A stretch of 64,000 nucleotides of DNA from Streptomyces erythrochromogenes (GTDB lineage: Bacteria > Actinomycetota > Actinomycetes > Streptomycetales > Streptomycetaceae): assembly GCF_036170895.1 (NCBI RefSeq), contig NZ_CP108036.1, positions 7,351,501-7,415,500 on the forward strand. Direction: 5' to 3'. Positions within the stretch are counted from its first letter, which is position 1, and each line of letters starts with the position of its first letter. Under the pieces are notes generated by a model, which ran no database searches, had not been told where the DNA came from, and was given only the letters and a program-made list of their open reading frames with translations. This document shows positions 1 to 9,072 of the stretch, one piece after another. Both the position numbers and the translations under genes were made by a program.

Positions 1-465
1 GATCCGCATCTGGTGGTGCTCGACGAACCGACCGAGGGACTCGACCCGTTGGTCCAGGAGACGTTCTTCGCACTGCTGGGCGAGGCGGCTGCCAACGGAC
101 GCACCGTGCTGCTCTCCAGCCACATCCTGCCGGAGGTGCAGCGCACGTGCGAGCGGGTGGCGATCATCCGGGACGGACGACTGGTCACGGTCCAGAGCGT
201 CGCCGGCCTGCGCGAGGCCCGTGCCCGACGCATCAGGCTGTCCTTCGCGGACGGGCAGGGAGCACGGCCACTGGGCGACGCAGAGCGTTGGACCCCGCGC
301 TGGCACGGGGACCGGGCGGAGCTGCTCGTACCCCCGAGCGAGGTGGTGGACGCCCTGCGCACACTGCTCGGCCTGCCGGTGGCCGACGTCACGGTGGAGG
401 AAGCCGGGCTGGACGAGGCCTTCATGGACCTGTATCGCAACGGCGCCGTGCGGGAGAAGCCGTGA
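1..465 (+). CDS. ABC transporter ATP-binding protein, C-terminal part (cut by window edge)
   Basis: The frame is open from base 1, so the 5' part with Walker A lies outside the window. What remains starts just before Walker B (LVVLDEPTEGLDP), followed by the D-loop and H-loop region (LLSSHILPEV) and a roughly 80-residue C-terminal extension typical of DrrA/CcmA-like ATPases that drive ABC-2 permeases. It would energise a membrane exporter from the cytoplasmic face. The stop overlaps the GTG of the next reading frame, the usual ATPase-permease coupling, but that partner is broken. Family assignment is firm; the substrate cannot be told. Confidence 0.85.
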   Translation, partial: DPHLVVLDEPTEGLDPLVQETFFALLGEAAANGRTVLLSSHILPEVQRTCERVAIIRDGRLVTVQSVAGLREARARRIRLSFADGQGARPLGDAERWTPRWHGDRAELLVPPSEVVDALRTLLGLPVADVTVEEAGLDEAFMDLYRNGAVREKP

Positions 466-763
466 AACGGCAGTGGCCGCTGCTGTGGCTCGCCCTGTAC
501 CGGCGGCGGGACGACGGCGGGCCCAGGTGGTCGGCGCGACCATTGCGATCGGAGCCGTGGGATTCGCCGTCAACTTCATCGCTCTGGCATGGGCCCCGGC
601 AGCCCAGCTGAGGTTCCTGAGCCCGTTCCACTACTACGCGCCGGGCGACGCCCTGGCCGAAGGCGGTGTGCTCTGGCCCCAGCTCGGGATCCTTGTCGGA
701 GCGGGAGTGCTGGGCGTCCTGCTGGCTCACCTGCTGCTCCAACGCCGAGACCTCGCGCCGTGA
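462..763 (+). pseudogene. ABC-2 type permease remnant (internal deletion and frameshift)
   Basis: A GTG start overlaps the ATPase stop, and the first 16 residues (MKRQWPLLWLALYRRR) look like the start of an ABC-2 permease. The reading frame then runs into unrelated sequence. A different frame, from about 520 to the stop at 763, encodes the C-terminal end of such a permease, with two hydrophobic segments (AIGAVGFAVNFIALAW and LGILVGAGVLGVLLAHLLL) and a basic tail. The whole piece is about 100 codons against several hundred in the family. I read this as a large internal deletion that joined the two ends out of frame. Confidence 0.7.
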
Positions 764-824
764 GCGCAGCTGCGGTCGAGGGGTCGGAGCAGCGGCCGAC
801 CCCGTCCCCGAGGGCGCGGTGGCC

Positions 825-3185
825 TCAGTACGGCCAAGACCAGTCCGCGACCTCCGGCAGGTCCGTGCCGTGCTCGCGGATCCAGCTGTGGTGGCGGATG
901 CGCTGGTCGGCCATGGCCTGGCGGAGTCCCTCGGCGCGACCGGCGAGGCCGGGGACGCGGTCGATGACGTCCATGACGAGCCGGTAGCGGTCGAGGTCGT
1001 TGCGCACGACCATGTCGAAGGGGGTGGTCGTGGTGCCGGACTCCTTGTAGCCGCGGACGTGCAGCTGGGGGTGGCCGGTCCGGCGGTAGGCGAGGCGGTG
1101 GATGAGCCACGGGTAGCCGTGGTAGGCGAAGATCACCGGCTTGTCTGTGGTGAAGAGCGCGTCGTACTCGGCGTCCGTCATGCCGTGGGGGTGTTCCTCG
1201 TGGGGCATGAGCCGGGCGATGTCGACGACGTTGACGACGCGGACGGCCAGCGAGGGGAGGTGCTCTCGGAGCAGGGCCGCTGCGGCCAGCACCTCCATGG
1301 TGGGTACGTCACCGGCGCAGGCGAGTACGACGTCCGGTTCGCGGGAGCCGTGGTCGGTTCCCGCCCACTCCCAGACGCCTGCGCCGCGCGTCACGTGGGT
1401 GCGGGCCTCGTCGATCGGCAGCCAGTCGAAGCAGGGCTGCTTGCCGGCGACGATCACGTTGACCTGATCGCGGCTGCGCAGGGCGTGATCGGCCACGGCG
1501 AGGAGGGTGTTGGCGTCCGGCGGCAGGTAGACCCGTACGACCTCGGGGCTCTTGTTGAGGACGTGGTCGACGAAGCCGGGGTCCTGGTGGGAGAAGCCGT
1601 TGTTGTCCTGGCGCCAGACGTGCGAGGTGAGCAGGTAGTTGAGAGATGCGATCGGGGCCCGCCAGGACAACTCGCGCGCTGCCTTCAGCCACTTGATGTG
1701 CTGGCCGACCATGGAGTCGACGATGTGCGCGAAGGCTTCGTAGGTGGAGAAGAGTCCGTGGCGGCCGGTGAGGAGGTACCCCTCCAGCCAGCCCTGGCAG
1801 ACATGTTCCGACAGGATCTCCATGACGCGGCCATCGCGGGACAGGTTGCGGTCCGTCGTCTCCGTCATGCCCTGCCAGGCTTTGCCGGTGGCGTCGTACA
1901 GGTCGTCCAGCCGGTTGGAGGCGGTCTCGTCCGGTCCGACGACCCTGAAGTCCCGCCGCGCGGCGGTGTCGCGCATGATCCGGGTCAGGAAGCGCCCGAG
2001 GACGCGGGTCGGTTCGTGGAGGCTGCTGCCTCGCTTTTCGACAGGGACGGCGTAGGTGTCGAGGGCGGGGAGCGGGAGGGGCCGCAGGAGCCGGCCACCG
2101 TTCGCGTACGGGACGGCGCCCAGGCGGTGATCGCCCTGCGGGAGACAGGCGAGGACCTGCTCGGTGGGGCGCCCGTCGGCGTCGAAGAGCTCCTGCGGCC
2201 GGTACGAGCGCAGCCAGTCCTCCAACTGCTTCAGGTGCGTCGGGTTTTCGCGTACCCCGGCCAGTGGGACCTGGTGGGCCCGCCACGTGCCCTCGACCGG
2301 GTCGCCGTCGACGGTCGCGGGGCCGGTCCAGCCCTTGGGGGTACGCAGCACGATCATCGGCCAGCGTGCGCGCTCGCGCTGCGTGCCGATACCCGCTGCC
2401 CGGGCTTCCTGCTGGATGAGCGCGATGCGGTCCACGGCGTGGTCCACGGCGCGGGCCATGGCGTGATGGACCTGGGCGGGGTCGCTGCCGGTCACGTACA
2501 GCGGGTCGTGCCCGTAACCGCGCAGCAGCGCATCGAGCTCGTCCGCAGGGATACGGGACAGCACCGTCGGATTGGCGATCTTGTAGCCGTTGAGGTGCAG
2601 GATCGGCAGGACCGCGCCGTCGTGGACCGGGTCGAGGAACTTGTTCGAGTGCCAGGACGCCGCCAGCGGCCCCGTCTCGGCCTCGCCGTCCCCGATGACG
2701 CAGGCGACCAGCAGGCCGGGGTGGTCGAAGGCGGCTCCGTAGGCGTGGGCCAGGGCGTATCCGAGCTCGCCGCCTTCGTGGATGGAGCCGGGCGTCTCGG
2801 GGGCCACGTGGCTCGGCACGCCGCCGGGGAAGGAGAACTGCCGGAACAGCGCGCCCATGCCGACCGCGTCCCGCGTGATGCCCGGGTAGGTCTCGGTGTA
2901 CGTGCCTTCCAGCCAGGAGTTGGCGAGGACGGCCGGACCGCCGTGGCCCGGACCCCAGACGCACAGGGCGTCGAGCGAGCGGTCCTTGATCACACGGTTG
3001 AGGTGGGTGTGGACGAGGTTCAGGCCGGGGGAAGTGCCCCAGTGGCCGAGCAGCCGCGGCTTGATGTGCTCCGGCCGTAGCGGCTCGGTGAGCAGCGGGT
3101 TGTCCATGAGGTAGATCTGGCCGACTGCCAGATAGTTGGCTGCGCGCCAGTGCGCGTCGAGCTCCGAGATGGGGTACGAGGTCAT
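825..3185 (-). CDS. xfp: Xylulose-5-phosphate/fructose-6-phosphate phosphoketolase
   Basis: This thiamine-diphosphate enzyme splits xylulose 5-phosphate or fructose 6-phosphate with phosphate to give acetyl phosphate plus glyceraldehyde 3-phosphate or erythrose 4-phosphate. It is cytoplasmic and forms the core of the phosphoketolase shunt. The 786-residue product has the family's usual length. It carries the GPGHGGP motif (about 78-84) and the ThDP/metal motif GDGEAETGP (about 165-173), and conserved blocks such as [16 protein letters not shown] extend to the C-terminus (SWPY). The ATG at 3185 ([13 protein letters not shown]) was chosen over in-frame upstream codons because it matches the family N-terminus. 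It stands alone, divergent from a broken USP gene. An operator-like 15-mer at 3291-3305 suggests control with the dormancy island downstream. Confidence 0.96.
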   Translation of the reverse strand: MTSYPISELDAHWRAANYLAVGQIYLMDNPLLTEPLRPEHIKPRLLGHWGTSPGLNLVHTHLNRVIKDRSLDALCVWGPGHGGPAVLANSWLEGTYTETYPGITRDAVGMGALFRQFSFPGGVPSHVAPETPGSIHEGGELGYALAHAYGAAFDHPGLLVACVIGDGEAETGPLAASWHSNKFLDPVHDGAVLPILHLNGYKIANPTVLSRIPADELDALLRGYGHDPLYVTGSDPAQVHHAMARAVDHAVDRIALIQQEARAAGIGTQRERARWPMIVLRTPKGWTGPATVDGDPVEGTWRAHQVPLAGVRENPTHLKQLEDWLRSYRPQELFDADGRPTEQVLACLPQGDHRLGAVPYANGGRLLRPLPLPALDTYAVPVEKRGSSLHEPTRVLGRFLTRIMRDTAARRDFRVVGPDETASNRLDDLYDATGKAWQGMTETTDRNLSRDGRVMEILSEHVCQGWLEGYLLTGRHGLFSTYEAFAHIVDSMVGQHIKWLKAARELSWRAPIASLNYLLTSHVWRQDNNGFSHQDPGFVDHVLNKSPEVVRVYLPPDANTLLAVADHALRSRDQVNVIVAGKQPCFDWLPIDEARTHVTRGAGVWEWAGTDHGSREPDVVLACAGDVPTMEVLAAAALLREHLPSLAVRVVNVVDIARLMPHEEHPHGMTDAEYDALFTTDKPVIFAYHGYPWLIHRLAYRRTGHPQLHVRGYKESGTTTTPFDMVVRNDLDRYRLVMDVIDRVPGLAGRAEGLRQAMADQRIRHHSWIREHGTDLPEVADWSWPY

Positions 3186-3290
3186 GCCCGCTCCTGAGTA
3201 CGACGGTCCGGGACGTTCGTCGACTGAGCCGACGCCTCCACACTGCCGTCCCCGCATCGGCGCCGCGAGGGGAGGACCGGCCCTGGGGGA

Positions 3291-3305
3291 GGGACCGTCG
3301 GCCCC
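3291..3305. promoter_or_regulatory. OsdR/DevR-like operator box upstream of phosphoketolase
   Basis: The near-palindrome GGGACCGTCGGCCCC lies in the 236-bp gap between xfp (start 3185, leftward) and the USP remnant (start 3422, rightward). It fits the 15-mer RGGMCSNNNSGKCCC that recurs upstream of the USP and CBS genes in this window (10016, 10036, 12890, 12949, 21321, 21342). A shorter related palindrome, AGGACCGGCCCT, sits just upstream at 3273-3284. Assignment to the DevR-like regulator at 19508-20206 is inference. Confidence 0.5.
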
Positions 3306-3421
3306 TGTGTGCCACGGCGTTCAGCCGGGAGGGTGAGGTCAGCGGCGCCGGTCCCCCCGGCCGGCGCGGCTCCCCTGACGACCGACGGCGATGCCCCGGC
3401 ATCGGTACGGAGGACAGACTC

Positions 3422-3760
3422 GTGAAGCAAACCCTGGTTGTCGGAGTGGACGGATCCCCTCAGAGCCGGGCCGCGGCGGACTGGGCCGCACGGGAAGCCG
3501 TATGGCGTGACCTGCCCCTGCACGTGGTCCACGCCTGGCTTGGCAGCCGCTCGCAGCACCGATCGTCCAGGACCGGGACACGAAGCCCGCCGCGCCGACG
3601 ACGTCCTGAAGGAGGTCGAGGGCGAGCTCACCCGCCGGTACCTGGGGCTGGCCCTCACCGCGGAAGTGCTCTCCGACGCGCCCGTGCCGGCCCTGCTGCA
3701 CGCCGCCAAGGGTGCTGAGATGCTGGTCATCGGCACGCGCGGGCACGGAGCCCTGGTCCA
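3422..3760 (+). pseudogene. Universal stress protein remnant, frameshifted and 3'-truncated
   Basis: A good ribosome binding site (GGAGG) precedes a GTG, and the first 40 residues (KQTLVVGVDGSPQSRAAADW) are a clear USP N-terminus. After HVVHAW the homology moves to another frame (QPLAAPIVQDRD) and then to a third (RADDVLKEVEGELTRRYLG to VIGTRGHGAL). At least two small indels therefore break the gene. The homology stops near residue 110 of a family usually 140 or 290 residues long, and the next bases belong to an unrelated open frame. Originally it was probably a tandem-domain USP divergently transcribed from phosphoketolase. Confidence 0.8.
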
Positions 3761-3835
3761 TTGTTTTCCGCCCCGCCGCTGCCGCAGGCTCCCGCCGGCA
3801 GCGACGGTGCGAACGTTCACCGCACGATCCGCATC

Positions 3836-4363
3836 ATGCTCGAAGACATCGCGCTCTCACCGTTCCAGGACTCCCTGACCGAGCACAACCGCTTCACCGT
3901 GCTCTCCGACCTCGACCGGCTGCCCGTCGCGGCCCGGGCCGAGTGGGGCCACCTGCTCTTGGACATGCTTCGCGACGTCCCGGAAGTGCCTGCAGGTCAC
4001 TGCAAATGGCGCTTCCGGCGCATGCTCGACGCCGACGGCACACGCCAACTCATCGTCGGCGCCGCGACCCGCTTCGACCGTGACGTTCAGGCGGCGTTCA
4101 CCGCCTACGTGCCGCTTCGGCACCATGAGGTCACCAATCGCACCGGCCGGACCAAGGAATCATCGGCGCTCGGCGTCCTGCTCACCCCGCGCCACGATGG
4201 GCGACGGCCGTGGAACACCAGCTCCGTGCGCGTCCACGGGGACCTCGAACCGCCTCCGCAGGACTTGCAGATCTACAGCGAGGTCTGGAACCGGGCCTTC
4301 GACAAAGGCGGCGCAACCGATCAGGACCGGGCCGAACAGCCTCCAGCACCGACCGGCAGGTGA
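3836..4363 (+). CDS. Hypothetical protein, probably the 3' part of a longer gene
   Basis: This open frame of about 175 codons reads as a real soluble protein (for example SPFQDSLTEHNRFTVLSDLD), with a charged and aromatic composition unlike shadow frames. I do not recognise its family. There is no convincing start: the frame stays open upstream to about 3761, into the USP remnant, and the ATG at 3836 has no clear ribosome binding site. It is likely the C-terminal part of a gene whose 5' end was lost when it was joined to the truncated USP. It converges on the GNAT gene that ends at 4376. Confidence 0.45.
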   Translation: MLEDIALSPFQDSLTEHNRFTVLSDLDRLPVAARAEWGHLLLDMLRDVPEVPAGHCKWRFRRMLDADGTRQLIVGAATRFDRDVQAAFTAYVPLRHHEVTNRTGRTKESSALGVLLTPRHDGRRPWNTSSVRVHGDLEPPPQDLQIYSEVWNRAFDKGGATDQDRAEQPPAPTGR

Positions 4364-4375
4364 GAGGAACAGACC

Positions 4376-4870
4376 TCACGTGACGCTGGGGCTTCGGCGC
4401 TCCAGCAGAACCACGTCCCGCCAGGCGCCGTGATGGCGGCCGATGCGCTCGCGGGTGCCGATGACCCGGAACCCGGCCCGCGCATGGACGGCGAGGCTGG
4501 CGGCGTTCTCGGGGAAGATCCCGGACTGGATCGTCCAGATCCCCGCGGCCTCGGTCGACTCCACCAGCGCCGCCAGGAGCTGCCCGGCGACACCGCGGGC
4601 CCGGGCGCCGGGGTGGACGTAGACGGAGTGCTCGACAACGCCCGCGTACGCGCAACGGTCGGAGACCCGGGTGGCGGCAACCCAGCCGAGCACCTTGCCG
4701 CCGGTGTCGAGCGCGGCGAAGCGGTGCTCGGGTAGCCTCGCCGCGTCGAACTCGGCCCAGGTCGGGGCGGTGGTCTCGAAGGTGGCGTTGCCCTCGTCGA
4801 TACCCGCCTGGTAGATCGCCAGGACCTCGTCAGCGTGCCCGTCGGTCAGCGGCGTGATGGTGATGCTCAC
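4376..4870 (-). CDS. GNAT-family N-acetyltransferase (phosphinothricin acetyltransferase-like)
   Basis: A 164-residue GNAT enzyme predicted to move acetyl from acetyl-CoA to an amine. The start ITPLTDGHADEVLAIYQAGI, the acetyl-CoA loop HPGARARGVAGQLL (about 90-105) and the end of the fold (ENAASLAVHARAGFRVIG) match the PAT/BAR-like subfamily, which is about this length. The GTG start at 4870 overlaps the last bases of the ArsR-type gene, so the two are co-transcribed. Linked PAT-like acetyltransferases are known in arsenic loci (ArsN-type), so an arsenic-related substrate is possible. Phosphinothricin or another amino acid cannot be excluded. Confidence 0.85.
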   Translation of the reverse strand: MSITITPLTDGHADEVLAIYQAGIDEGNATFETTAPTWAEFDAARLPEHRFAALDTGGKVLGWVAATRVSDRCAYAGVVEHSVYVHPGARARGVAGQLLAALVESTEAAGIWTIQSGIFPENAASLAVHARAGFRVIGTRERIGRHHGAWRDVVLLERRSPSVT

Positions 4871-5232
4871 GCGGTGGCCGCGCGGGTGAGGAGCTGGCCC
4901 ATGGCCGCGAGGACGGTCGGTTCGACCCGGTAGTACACCCAGGTCCCGCGCCGTTCGGAGGAGAGCAAGCCCGCCTCGCGGAGCTTCTTCAGGTGGTGGG
5001 AGACGGTGGGCTGGGAGACGCCGACGTCGGAGATGTCGCACACGCACGCCTCACCGCCCTCGTGGGAGGCGACGGCGGAGAACAGGCGCAGGCGTACCGG
5101 GTCGCCGAGGGCCTTGAACATCAGGGCGGTCCGTTCGGCCTCCTCTGCCGTCAGTGGGCGCTGGGTCAGGGGCGGGCAGCACGGGGCCACGGCATCCGGC
5201 TCCAGCAGCGGCAACACCTTCACAGTGGACAT
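4867..5232 (-). CDS. arsR: ArsR-family winged-helix repressor
   Basis: This 121-residue ArsR/SmtB-type regulator has the recognition-helix region VSQPTVSHHLKKLREAGLL followed by the wing (ERRGTWVYYRVEP). A CxC pair (EACVCDIS) at the helix before the recognition helix is the classical As(III)/Sb(III)-binding position. A further CC pair lies near the N-terminus (APCCPP). The ATG at 5232 was chosen because the upstream in-frame codons would run through the operator region. It leads a two-gene unit with the GNAT gene and is divergent from the flavoprotein at 5346. Three operator-like palindromes in the 113-bp gap suggest autoregulation and metalloid induction of both sides. Confidence 0.9.
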   Translation of the reverse strand: MSTVKVLPLLEPDAVAPCCPPLTQRPLTAEEAERTALMFKALGDPVRLRLFSAVASHEGGEACVCDISDVGVSQPTVSHHLKKLREAGLLSSERRGTWVYYRVEPTVLAAMGQLLTRAATA

Positions 5233-5253
5233 GCCCCCATCATCCTTTGAACT

Positions 5254-5327
5254 TCGACAGATGTCTATGTTGACCAACGTCGATATCGAGTGCAGTCTTA
5301 AGGCGTCAGGACATCGACAGACGTCGA
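5254..5327. promoter_or_regulatory. ArsR operator cluster in the divergent promoter
   Basis: Three related dyads lie between arsR and the flavoprotein gene: TCGACAGATGTCTA (5254-5267), TCGATATCGA (5280-5289) and TCGACAGACGTCGA (5314-5327). The first and third share the pattern TCGAC-n4-GTCKA and are exactly 60 bp apart, about six helical turns. The last one ends 18 bp before the flavoprotein GTG. Their position and similarity fit ArsR-type operators controlling both directions; binding itself is inferred. Confidence 0.6.
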
Positions 5328-5345
5328 ATCAATGGGGAGCCCGTC

Positions 5346-6713
5346 GTGAACGCATCCACCGAAGCCCTGCCCGTCGCCGTGATCGGAGCCGGCCCCGCCG
5401 GCCTGGCGGCCGCAGCCCACCTCACCGGGCGCGGCATCAAGCCCCTCGTCCTGGAAGCCGGAGCGGCCGCCGCCACCGCGGTACGCGAATGGGGTCACGT
5501 TCGGCTCTTCTCCACCTGGTCCGAGCTCGTTGACCCGGCCGCCGAGAAGCTTCTGGCTCCTACCGGCTGGACGGCACCCGACGGCGCGACGTACCCCTCC
5601 GGTGCCGACTGGGCCGCCTTCTACCTCCAGCCCCTCGCCGACGTCCTCGGGGAAAGGGTCCGCTACGGCGCCACCGTCATCGGCGTCTCCCGCCTCGGTC
5701 GCGACCGGATCGTGGACGCCGACCGCGAGCAGCAGCCCTTCACCGTGCGCATCGCGAACGCGGACGGCACCGAGGAACGCATCCTGGCCTCCGCCGTCAT
5801 CGACGCCTCCGGCACCTGGTACACCCCGAGCCCCATCGGCGGCGACGGCCTGCCCGCCCTCGGCGAGAAGGCTGCCGGCGACCGGATCTCCTACCGCATC
5901 CCCGACCTCAAGAACCCGGCCACCCGGGCCCGGTACGCGGGCAAGCGCACCGCCGTCATCGGCTCGGGCGCCTCCGCCTTCACCGCGCTGGCCTACCTCG
6001 CCGACCTCGCCGAGGCCGAGGACGCCACCGGCACACATGCCACCTGGATCCTGCGCCGCGGTATCTCCGGCTCCACCTTCGGCGGCGGCAGCGCCGATCA
6101 GCTCCCCGCCCGCGGAGCCCTCGGCCTCGCCGCCAAGGCCGCCGTCGACAACGGCTACGCCGACGCCGTCACCGGCTTCCGCACCGACGCCATCCAGCGC
6201 GGCAGCGACGGCCGCCTGATCCTGGTCGCCGAGGACGGCCGCCGCCTCGACGCGGTCGACGAGGTCATCGTCCTGACCGGACTGCGCCCCGACCTGTCCT
6301 TCGTCTCCGAGCTGCGCCTGGGCCTGGACGAGCGCCTCCAGGCACCGGTCGAGCTCGCGCCGCTGATCGATCCGAACCAGCACTCGTGCGGCACCGTCTA
6401 CCCGCACGGCGTGAACGAGCTGTCCCACCCCGAACAGGGCGTCTACATCGTCGGCATGAAGTCCTACGGCCGCGCGCCGACCTTCCTCGCCATGACCGGC
6501 TACGAGCAGGTCCGCTCCATCGCCGCCCACCTCGCCGGCGACCAGGAAGCCGCCGAACGCGTCGAACTCACCCTCCCCGAGACCGGAGTCTGCGGCGGCG
6601 CCGGCCTCTTCGACCAGCCCGCGGCCGCCGAAGAGACCAGCGGCGGCGGCTGCTGCGCGGCACCCGAGACCCTCACCGTCGGCGCCCCCGCCCCCTCTTC
6701 CGGCGGCTGCTGA
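5346..6713 (+). CDS. FAD/NAD(P)-dependent flavoprotein (ArsO-like)
   Basis: This 455-residue two-dinucleotide-binding flavoprotein has an N-terminal FAD motif [13 protein letters not shown] (about 12-24) and a second Rossmann motif [13 protein letters not shown] near residue 205. The late FAD-contact segment ([23 protein letters not shown]) is also present. The C-terminus is rich in Cys ([16 protein letters not shown] at the end), suggesting metalloid or metal binding. Flavoproteins called ArsO occur beside arsR in streptomycete arsenic clusters, and the divergent ArsR with shared palindromes supports that role. The reaction (organoarsenical or redox chemistry) is unproven. Translation starts at a GTG, and a decayed MFS transporter gene follows six bases after the stop. 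Confidence 0.8.
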   Translation: MNASTEALPVAVIGAGPAGLAAAAHLTGRGIKPLVLEAGAAAATAVREWGHVRLFSTWSELVDPAAEKLLAPTGWTAPDGATYPSGADWAAFYLQPLADVLGERVRYGATVIGVSRLGRDRIVDADREQQPFTVRIANADGTEERILASAVIDASGTWYTPSPIGGDGLPALGEKAAGDRISYRIPDLKNPATRARYAGKRTAVIGSGASAFTALAYLADLAEAEDATGTHATWILRRGISGSTFGGGSADQLPARGALGLAAKAAVDNGYADAVTGFRTDAIQRGSDGRLILVAEDGRRLDAVDEVIVLTGLRPDLSFVSELRLGLDERLQAPVELAPLIDPNQHSCGTVYPHGVNELSHPEQGVYIVGMKSYGRAPTFLAMTGYEQVRSIAAHLAGDQEAAERVELTLPETGVCGGAGLFDQPAAAEETSGGGCCAAPETLTVGAPAPSSGGC

Positions 6714-6718
6714 ACACC

Positions 6719-7212
6719 ATGCCGCACACCGAGGCCGGCGTGGCCGCGACCGGGACGGGGGTCCGGTCGCGGCCACGCGCCGCACTGCCCGCCCTGTGCG
6801 TCACCCAGATCACCAGCTGGGGCATCCTCTACTACGCCGTCCTGGCCTGCCGCACCGGCGCGACCGCCCGAACCACCGCCCTGTTCGGACTCGGCGGCCT
6901 CACCACCGCCGCTCTCGGGGTCATCGCCGGGCCCTACACACTCTTGGTCGCACTCGCCGGTCGCGGGAACAGTCCGCGGCAACCTCACCCTCCTCCAGGC
7001 CACTGCCGTCACCGACCGCTGGGCACCACCCACTACGGCCGCCTCTCCGGGCTCCTTGCCGCACCAGCCCACACCGCGGCCGCCCTCGCCCCCTTCGCCT
7101 TCGCCCCCTTCGCCGGCGCCGCCCTCGCCGCACCGCTCGGCGGCTACCCCGCCCTGTTCGTACTCCTCGCCCCTCTCTCCGCCGTGGCTGCCGTCACCAG
7201 CCTCGGAACCCA
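6719..7212 (+). pseudogene. MFS transporter remnant (internal deletion, frameshifts)
   Basis: An ATG six bases after the flavoprotein stop opens a frame whose first part is a recognisable MFS N-terminus ([18 protein letters not shown]). The next residues ([17 protein letters not shown]) belong to the middle of such transporters, so most of the N-terminal half is missing. The homology then moves to another frame ([15 protein letters not shown]) and back ([14 protein letters not shown] to [22 protein letters not shown]). The gene probably once encoded the efflux partner of the arsenic-type locus. No functional membrane protein can be made from it. Confidence 0.7.
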
Positions 7213-7215
7213 CCC

Positions 7216-7372
7216 GCCGCAGCGCGGCTGGCAGGTGCGTGGACAGCACCGCCAGGACCGCCAGGGCGAACGCGATGTCCGTGGCCATCGGGACCGCCCA
7301 GCCCACACTGCTGCCGCCGCCCGCCGTGGTGGTGGCCAGGTAGAGGGCGGCGGGTACGGCCATCCCGCACAA
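7216..7372 (-). pseudogene. nhaA fragment (middle part), reverse orientation
   Basis: Read on the minus strand, this stretch encodes [16 protein letters not shown], then [21 protein letters not shown] and THLPAALRR. This is the conserved region of NhaA Na+/H+ antiporters that contains the essential [13 protein letters not shown] helix. Neither the N-terminus nor the continuation is present on this strand. The C-terminal part of the same family lies 36 bp away on the opposite strand (7409-7675), so the gene has been split by an inversion. Confidence 0.75.
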
Positions 7373-7408
7373 CGCGGCGATGACCGGCAGCGCGGCTGTG
7401 GCCGCCCG

Positions 7409-7675
7409 ACCTCGCCTGGGCCGATGTCCTGGGCCTGTCCGAACTGGCCGGGATCGGCTTCACCGTCGCCCTCCTCATCGGGGAACTCGCCTTCCCCGGC
7501 GGCCGGACCGGCGAGCACGTCAAGGCAGCCGTGCTCGTCGCCTCGCTGATCGCCGCGGTCCTTGCAGCCGTCCTGCTGCGTCGACGCAACACCGTCTACC
7601 GGCGGCTGTACGAGGCGGAGAACACTGACGCCGACAACGACGGCATCCCCGATGTCTACCAGCACGACACGGCTG
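7409..7675 (+). pseudogene. nhaA fragment (C-terminal part), forward orientation
   Basis: The plus strand encodes [20 protein letters not shown], then ELAFPGGRTGEHVKAAVLVA and a final helix with RRRNTVYRRLYEAE and DADNDGIPDVYQHDT. This is the end of an actinobacterial NhaA, in which GIGFT is a conserved late-helix motif. The frame has no start codon of its own that fits the family. Together with the inverted middle piece upstream, it shows a broken and rearranged Na+/H+ antiporter gene. Confidence 0.75.
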
Positions 7676-8055
7676 CCGAGAGCACCACAGCATACGGACG
7701 GGCTGCCCACCTGATGGCCGGCGGCGATGATCGCTGCTGGCGCCCGTCATCGTCATCGCCGCGATGGTCATCCGCACGGCCATCAGCGAGCTCCGGCATC
7801 CGGGAGACGGCCGTTGGCTCGCATGCGCGCCCGGCCGACACTGGTGCGCGCCCGAGGTTGGGACATCCTCGCCGTCTACGGCCGCCCCCCAACGCGGTTC
7901 CCGGCCTGGGCGGAGGTGGCGGTACCGTCGCTGACCTTGCCGCCGAGGCCGCGGTCCACGGGCTACGAGCGTCCGTCCAAGCTGCTGCAGACCGCCGTAC
8001 CCGACCACGCCGCCACCCTCGGGAAGAACTGAACCGCAGTAGGCGCCGGTGGTGT
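7676..8055. other. Non-coding/decayed stretch
   Basis: About 380 bases between the nhaA tail and the Acg-like gene hold no intact gene. One short segment can be read as a hydrophobic helix (LLAPVIVIAAMVIRTAI near 7736-7790) followed by unrelated codons, so it may be another membrane-gene remnant. I see no RNA gene, repeat or terminator. Confidence 0.5.
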
Positions 8056-9048
8056 CTACTCCCGGATTTCCAGGACCTCGGTCAACGGGCGGCGGGGCGT
8101 GTCGGGGCCTGTGGGGCCGTAGCCGAGGCGGAACACCATTTGCACGTGTCCCATGGCCGCGACCGGGTCGCGAACCGTCCAGCGCAACTCCGGCCATTCC
8201 AGGGGATGAGACGTCATCGACGTGGCGAGGCCGTCGGCAGTGGCCTGCAGAAGGACTCGCTCCATTGCCTGGCCGGCACGCAGCCAGTCGGCTCTCGTGT
8301 CCCCCGGGGTGCTCAGCAGAGCCAGCTGCGGCCTCTTCTCGAACACGGCCCAGCCGCGATCCGGTATCGGGTTGGCCCAACCGAAGTCACGTACGGGCGT
8401 GCGGCCGCCAGAAACCTTCGGTCCGAACGCGGCGGCGGGAATGCCGTCACTACGCGTGCCCGAAGCGTCCTGCGTGGGGGAGGTCCAGGCGGCGGTCTCC
8501 GCCCGGGCGAGCGGATCGATCTCCTCGCGGTGTTCTGCGTCCCGTACCAGCCCGAGCACGGTGTCGATGTGCCAGGTGTCCGGGACAGTGAGGCGGCAGC
8601 CTTCCACGTGGGCGGCGGCCCACAGACCGTCGAGCAGTGCGGTCGGCACCGGCTCCTCGCTGAAGGGGTAGCGGCTGGTGTGCCGACGCCGGACGGCGTC
8701 GTGCAGGGAGGCGAGCTCGTGGTCCGCGCCCGCAGTTTCGTCGATGGTCACGGTGGCGAACAGCCATGGTTCGGCGTCGTCGGGCAAGAGCTGGACGCGG
8801 ACCGGTAGACCGATCCAGGCCGCGGACACGCGCAGGTTGAACAGCGCCGCGGCGCAACCGAGGTGGAGGCTGCGGTGGTTCGGGTCGGTCCGCTTCATCG
8901 CGCGTTCCGGATCGCCGTACAGGGCGAGGCCACCGCTGCCGGCATGGAAGACGAACTTCCATGGCTGGGCGTTGTGCATGGACGGCGCGGTGACGGCGTC
9001 GCCGACGAGCTGGATGACGGTGTCGGGGTCGAGGTGTGTTGCGGTCAC
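8056..9048 (-). CDS. Acg-like nitroreductase-family protein
   Basis: This 330-residue protein resembles the Acg/Rv2032 group, an atypical FMN-binding nitroreductase family belonging to the DevR dormancy regulon in mycobacteria. The N-terminal block VGDAVTAPSMHNAQPWKFVF is the family signature. Two half-domains follow: RRHTSRYPFSEEPVP around 125-140, and QAMERVLLQATADGLATSMT near 265 with the C-terminal RLGYGP. Acg proteins are thought to sequester FMN rather than turn over. The GTG at 9048 follows the upstream USP stop by 24 bp, so the two are probably one transcript driven from the paired operator boxes at 10016-10050. Confidence 0.88.
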   Translation of the reverse strand: MTATHLDPDTVIQLVGDAVTAPSMHNAQPWKFVFHAGSGGLALYGDPERAMKRTDPNHRSLHLGCAAALFNLRVSAAWIGLPVRVQLLPDDAEPWLFATVTIDETAGADHELASLHDAVRRRHTSRYPFSEEPVPTALLDGLWAAAHVEGCRLTVPDTWHIDTVLGLVRDAEHREEIDPLARAETAAWTSPTQDASGTRSDGIPAAAFGPKVSGGRTPVRDFGWANPIPDRGWAVFEKRPQLALLSTPGDTRADWLRAGQAMERVLLQATADGLATSMTSHPLEWPELRWTVRDPVAAMGHVQMVFRLGYGPTGPDTPRRPLTEVLEIRE

Positions 9049-9072
9049 GGCACTGGTCCTGTCTGTGCGGCT

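Noticed and set aside
666..3080. Very long plus-strand open frame (about 800 codons)
   Set aside because: It is antisense to phosphoketolase and has the Val/Gly/Asp/Arg-rich composition of a GC-rich shadow frame; the minus strand encodes a complete known enzyme.
8101..8117. GGGGCCTGTGGGGCC as a further operator box
   Set aside because: It lies inside the 3' end of the Acg-like coding sequence and matches the motif poorly.
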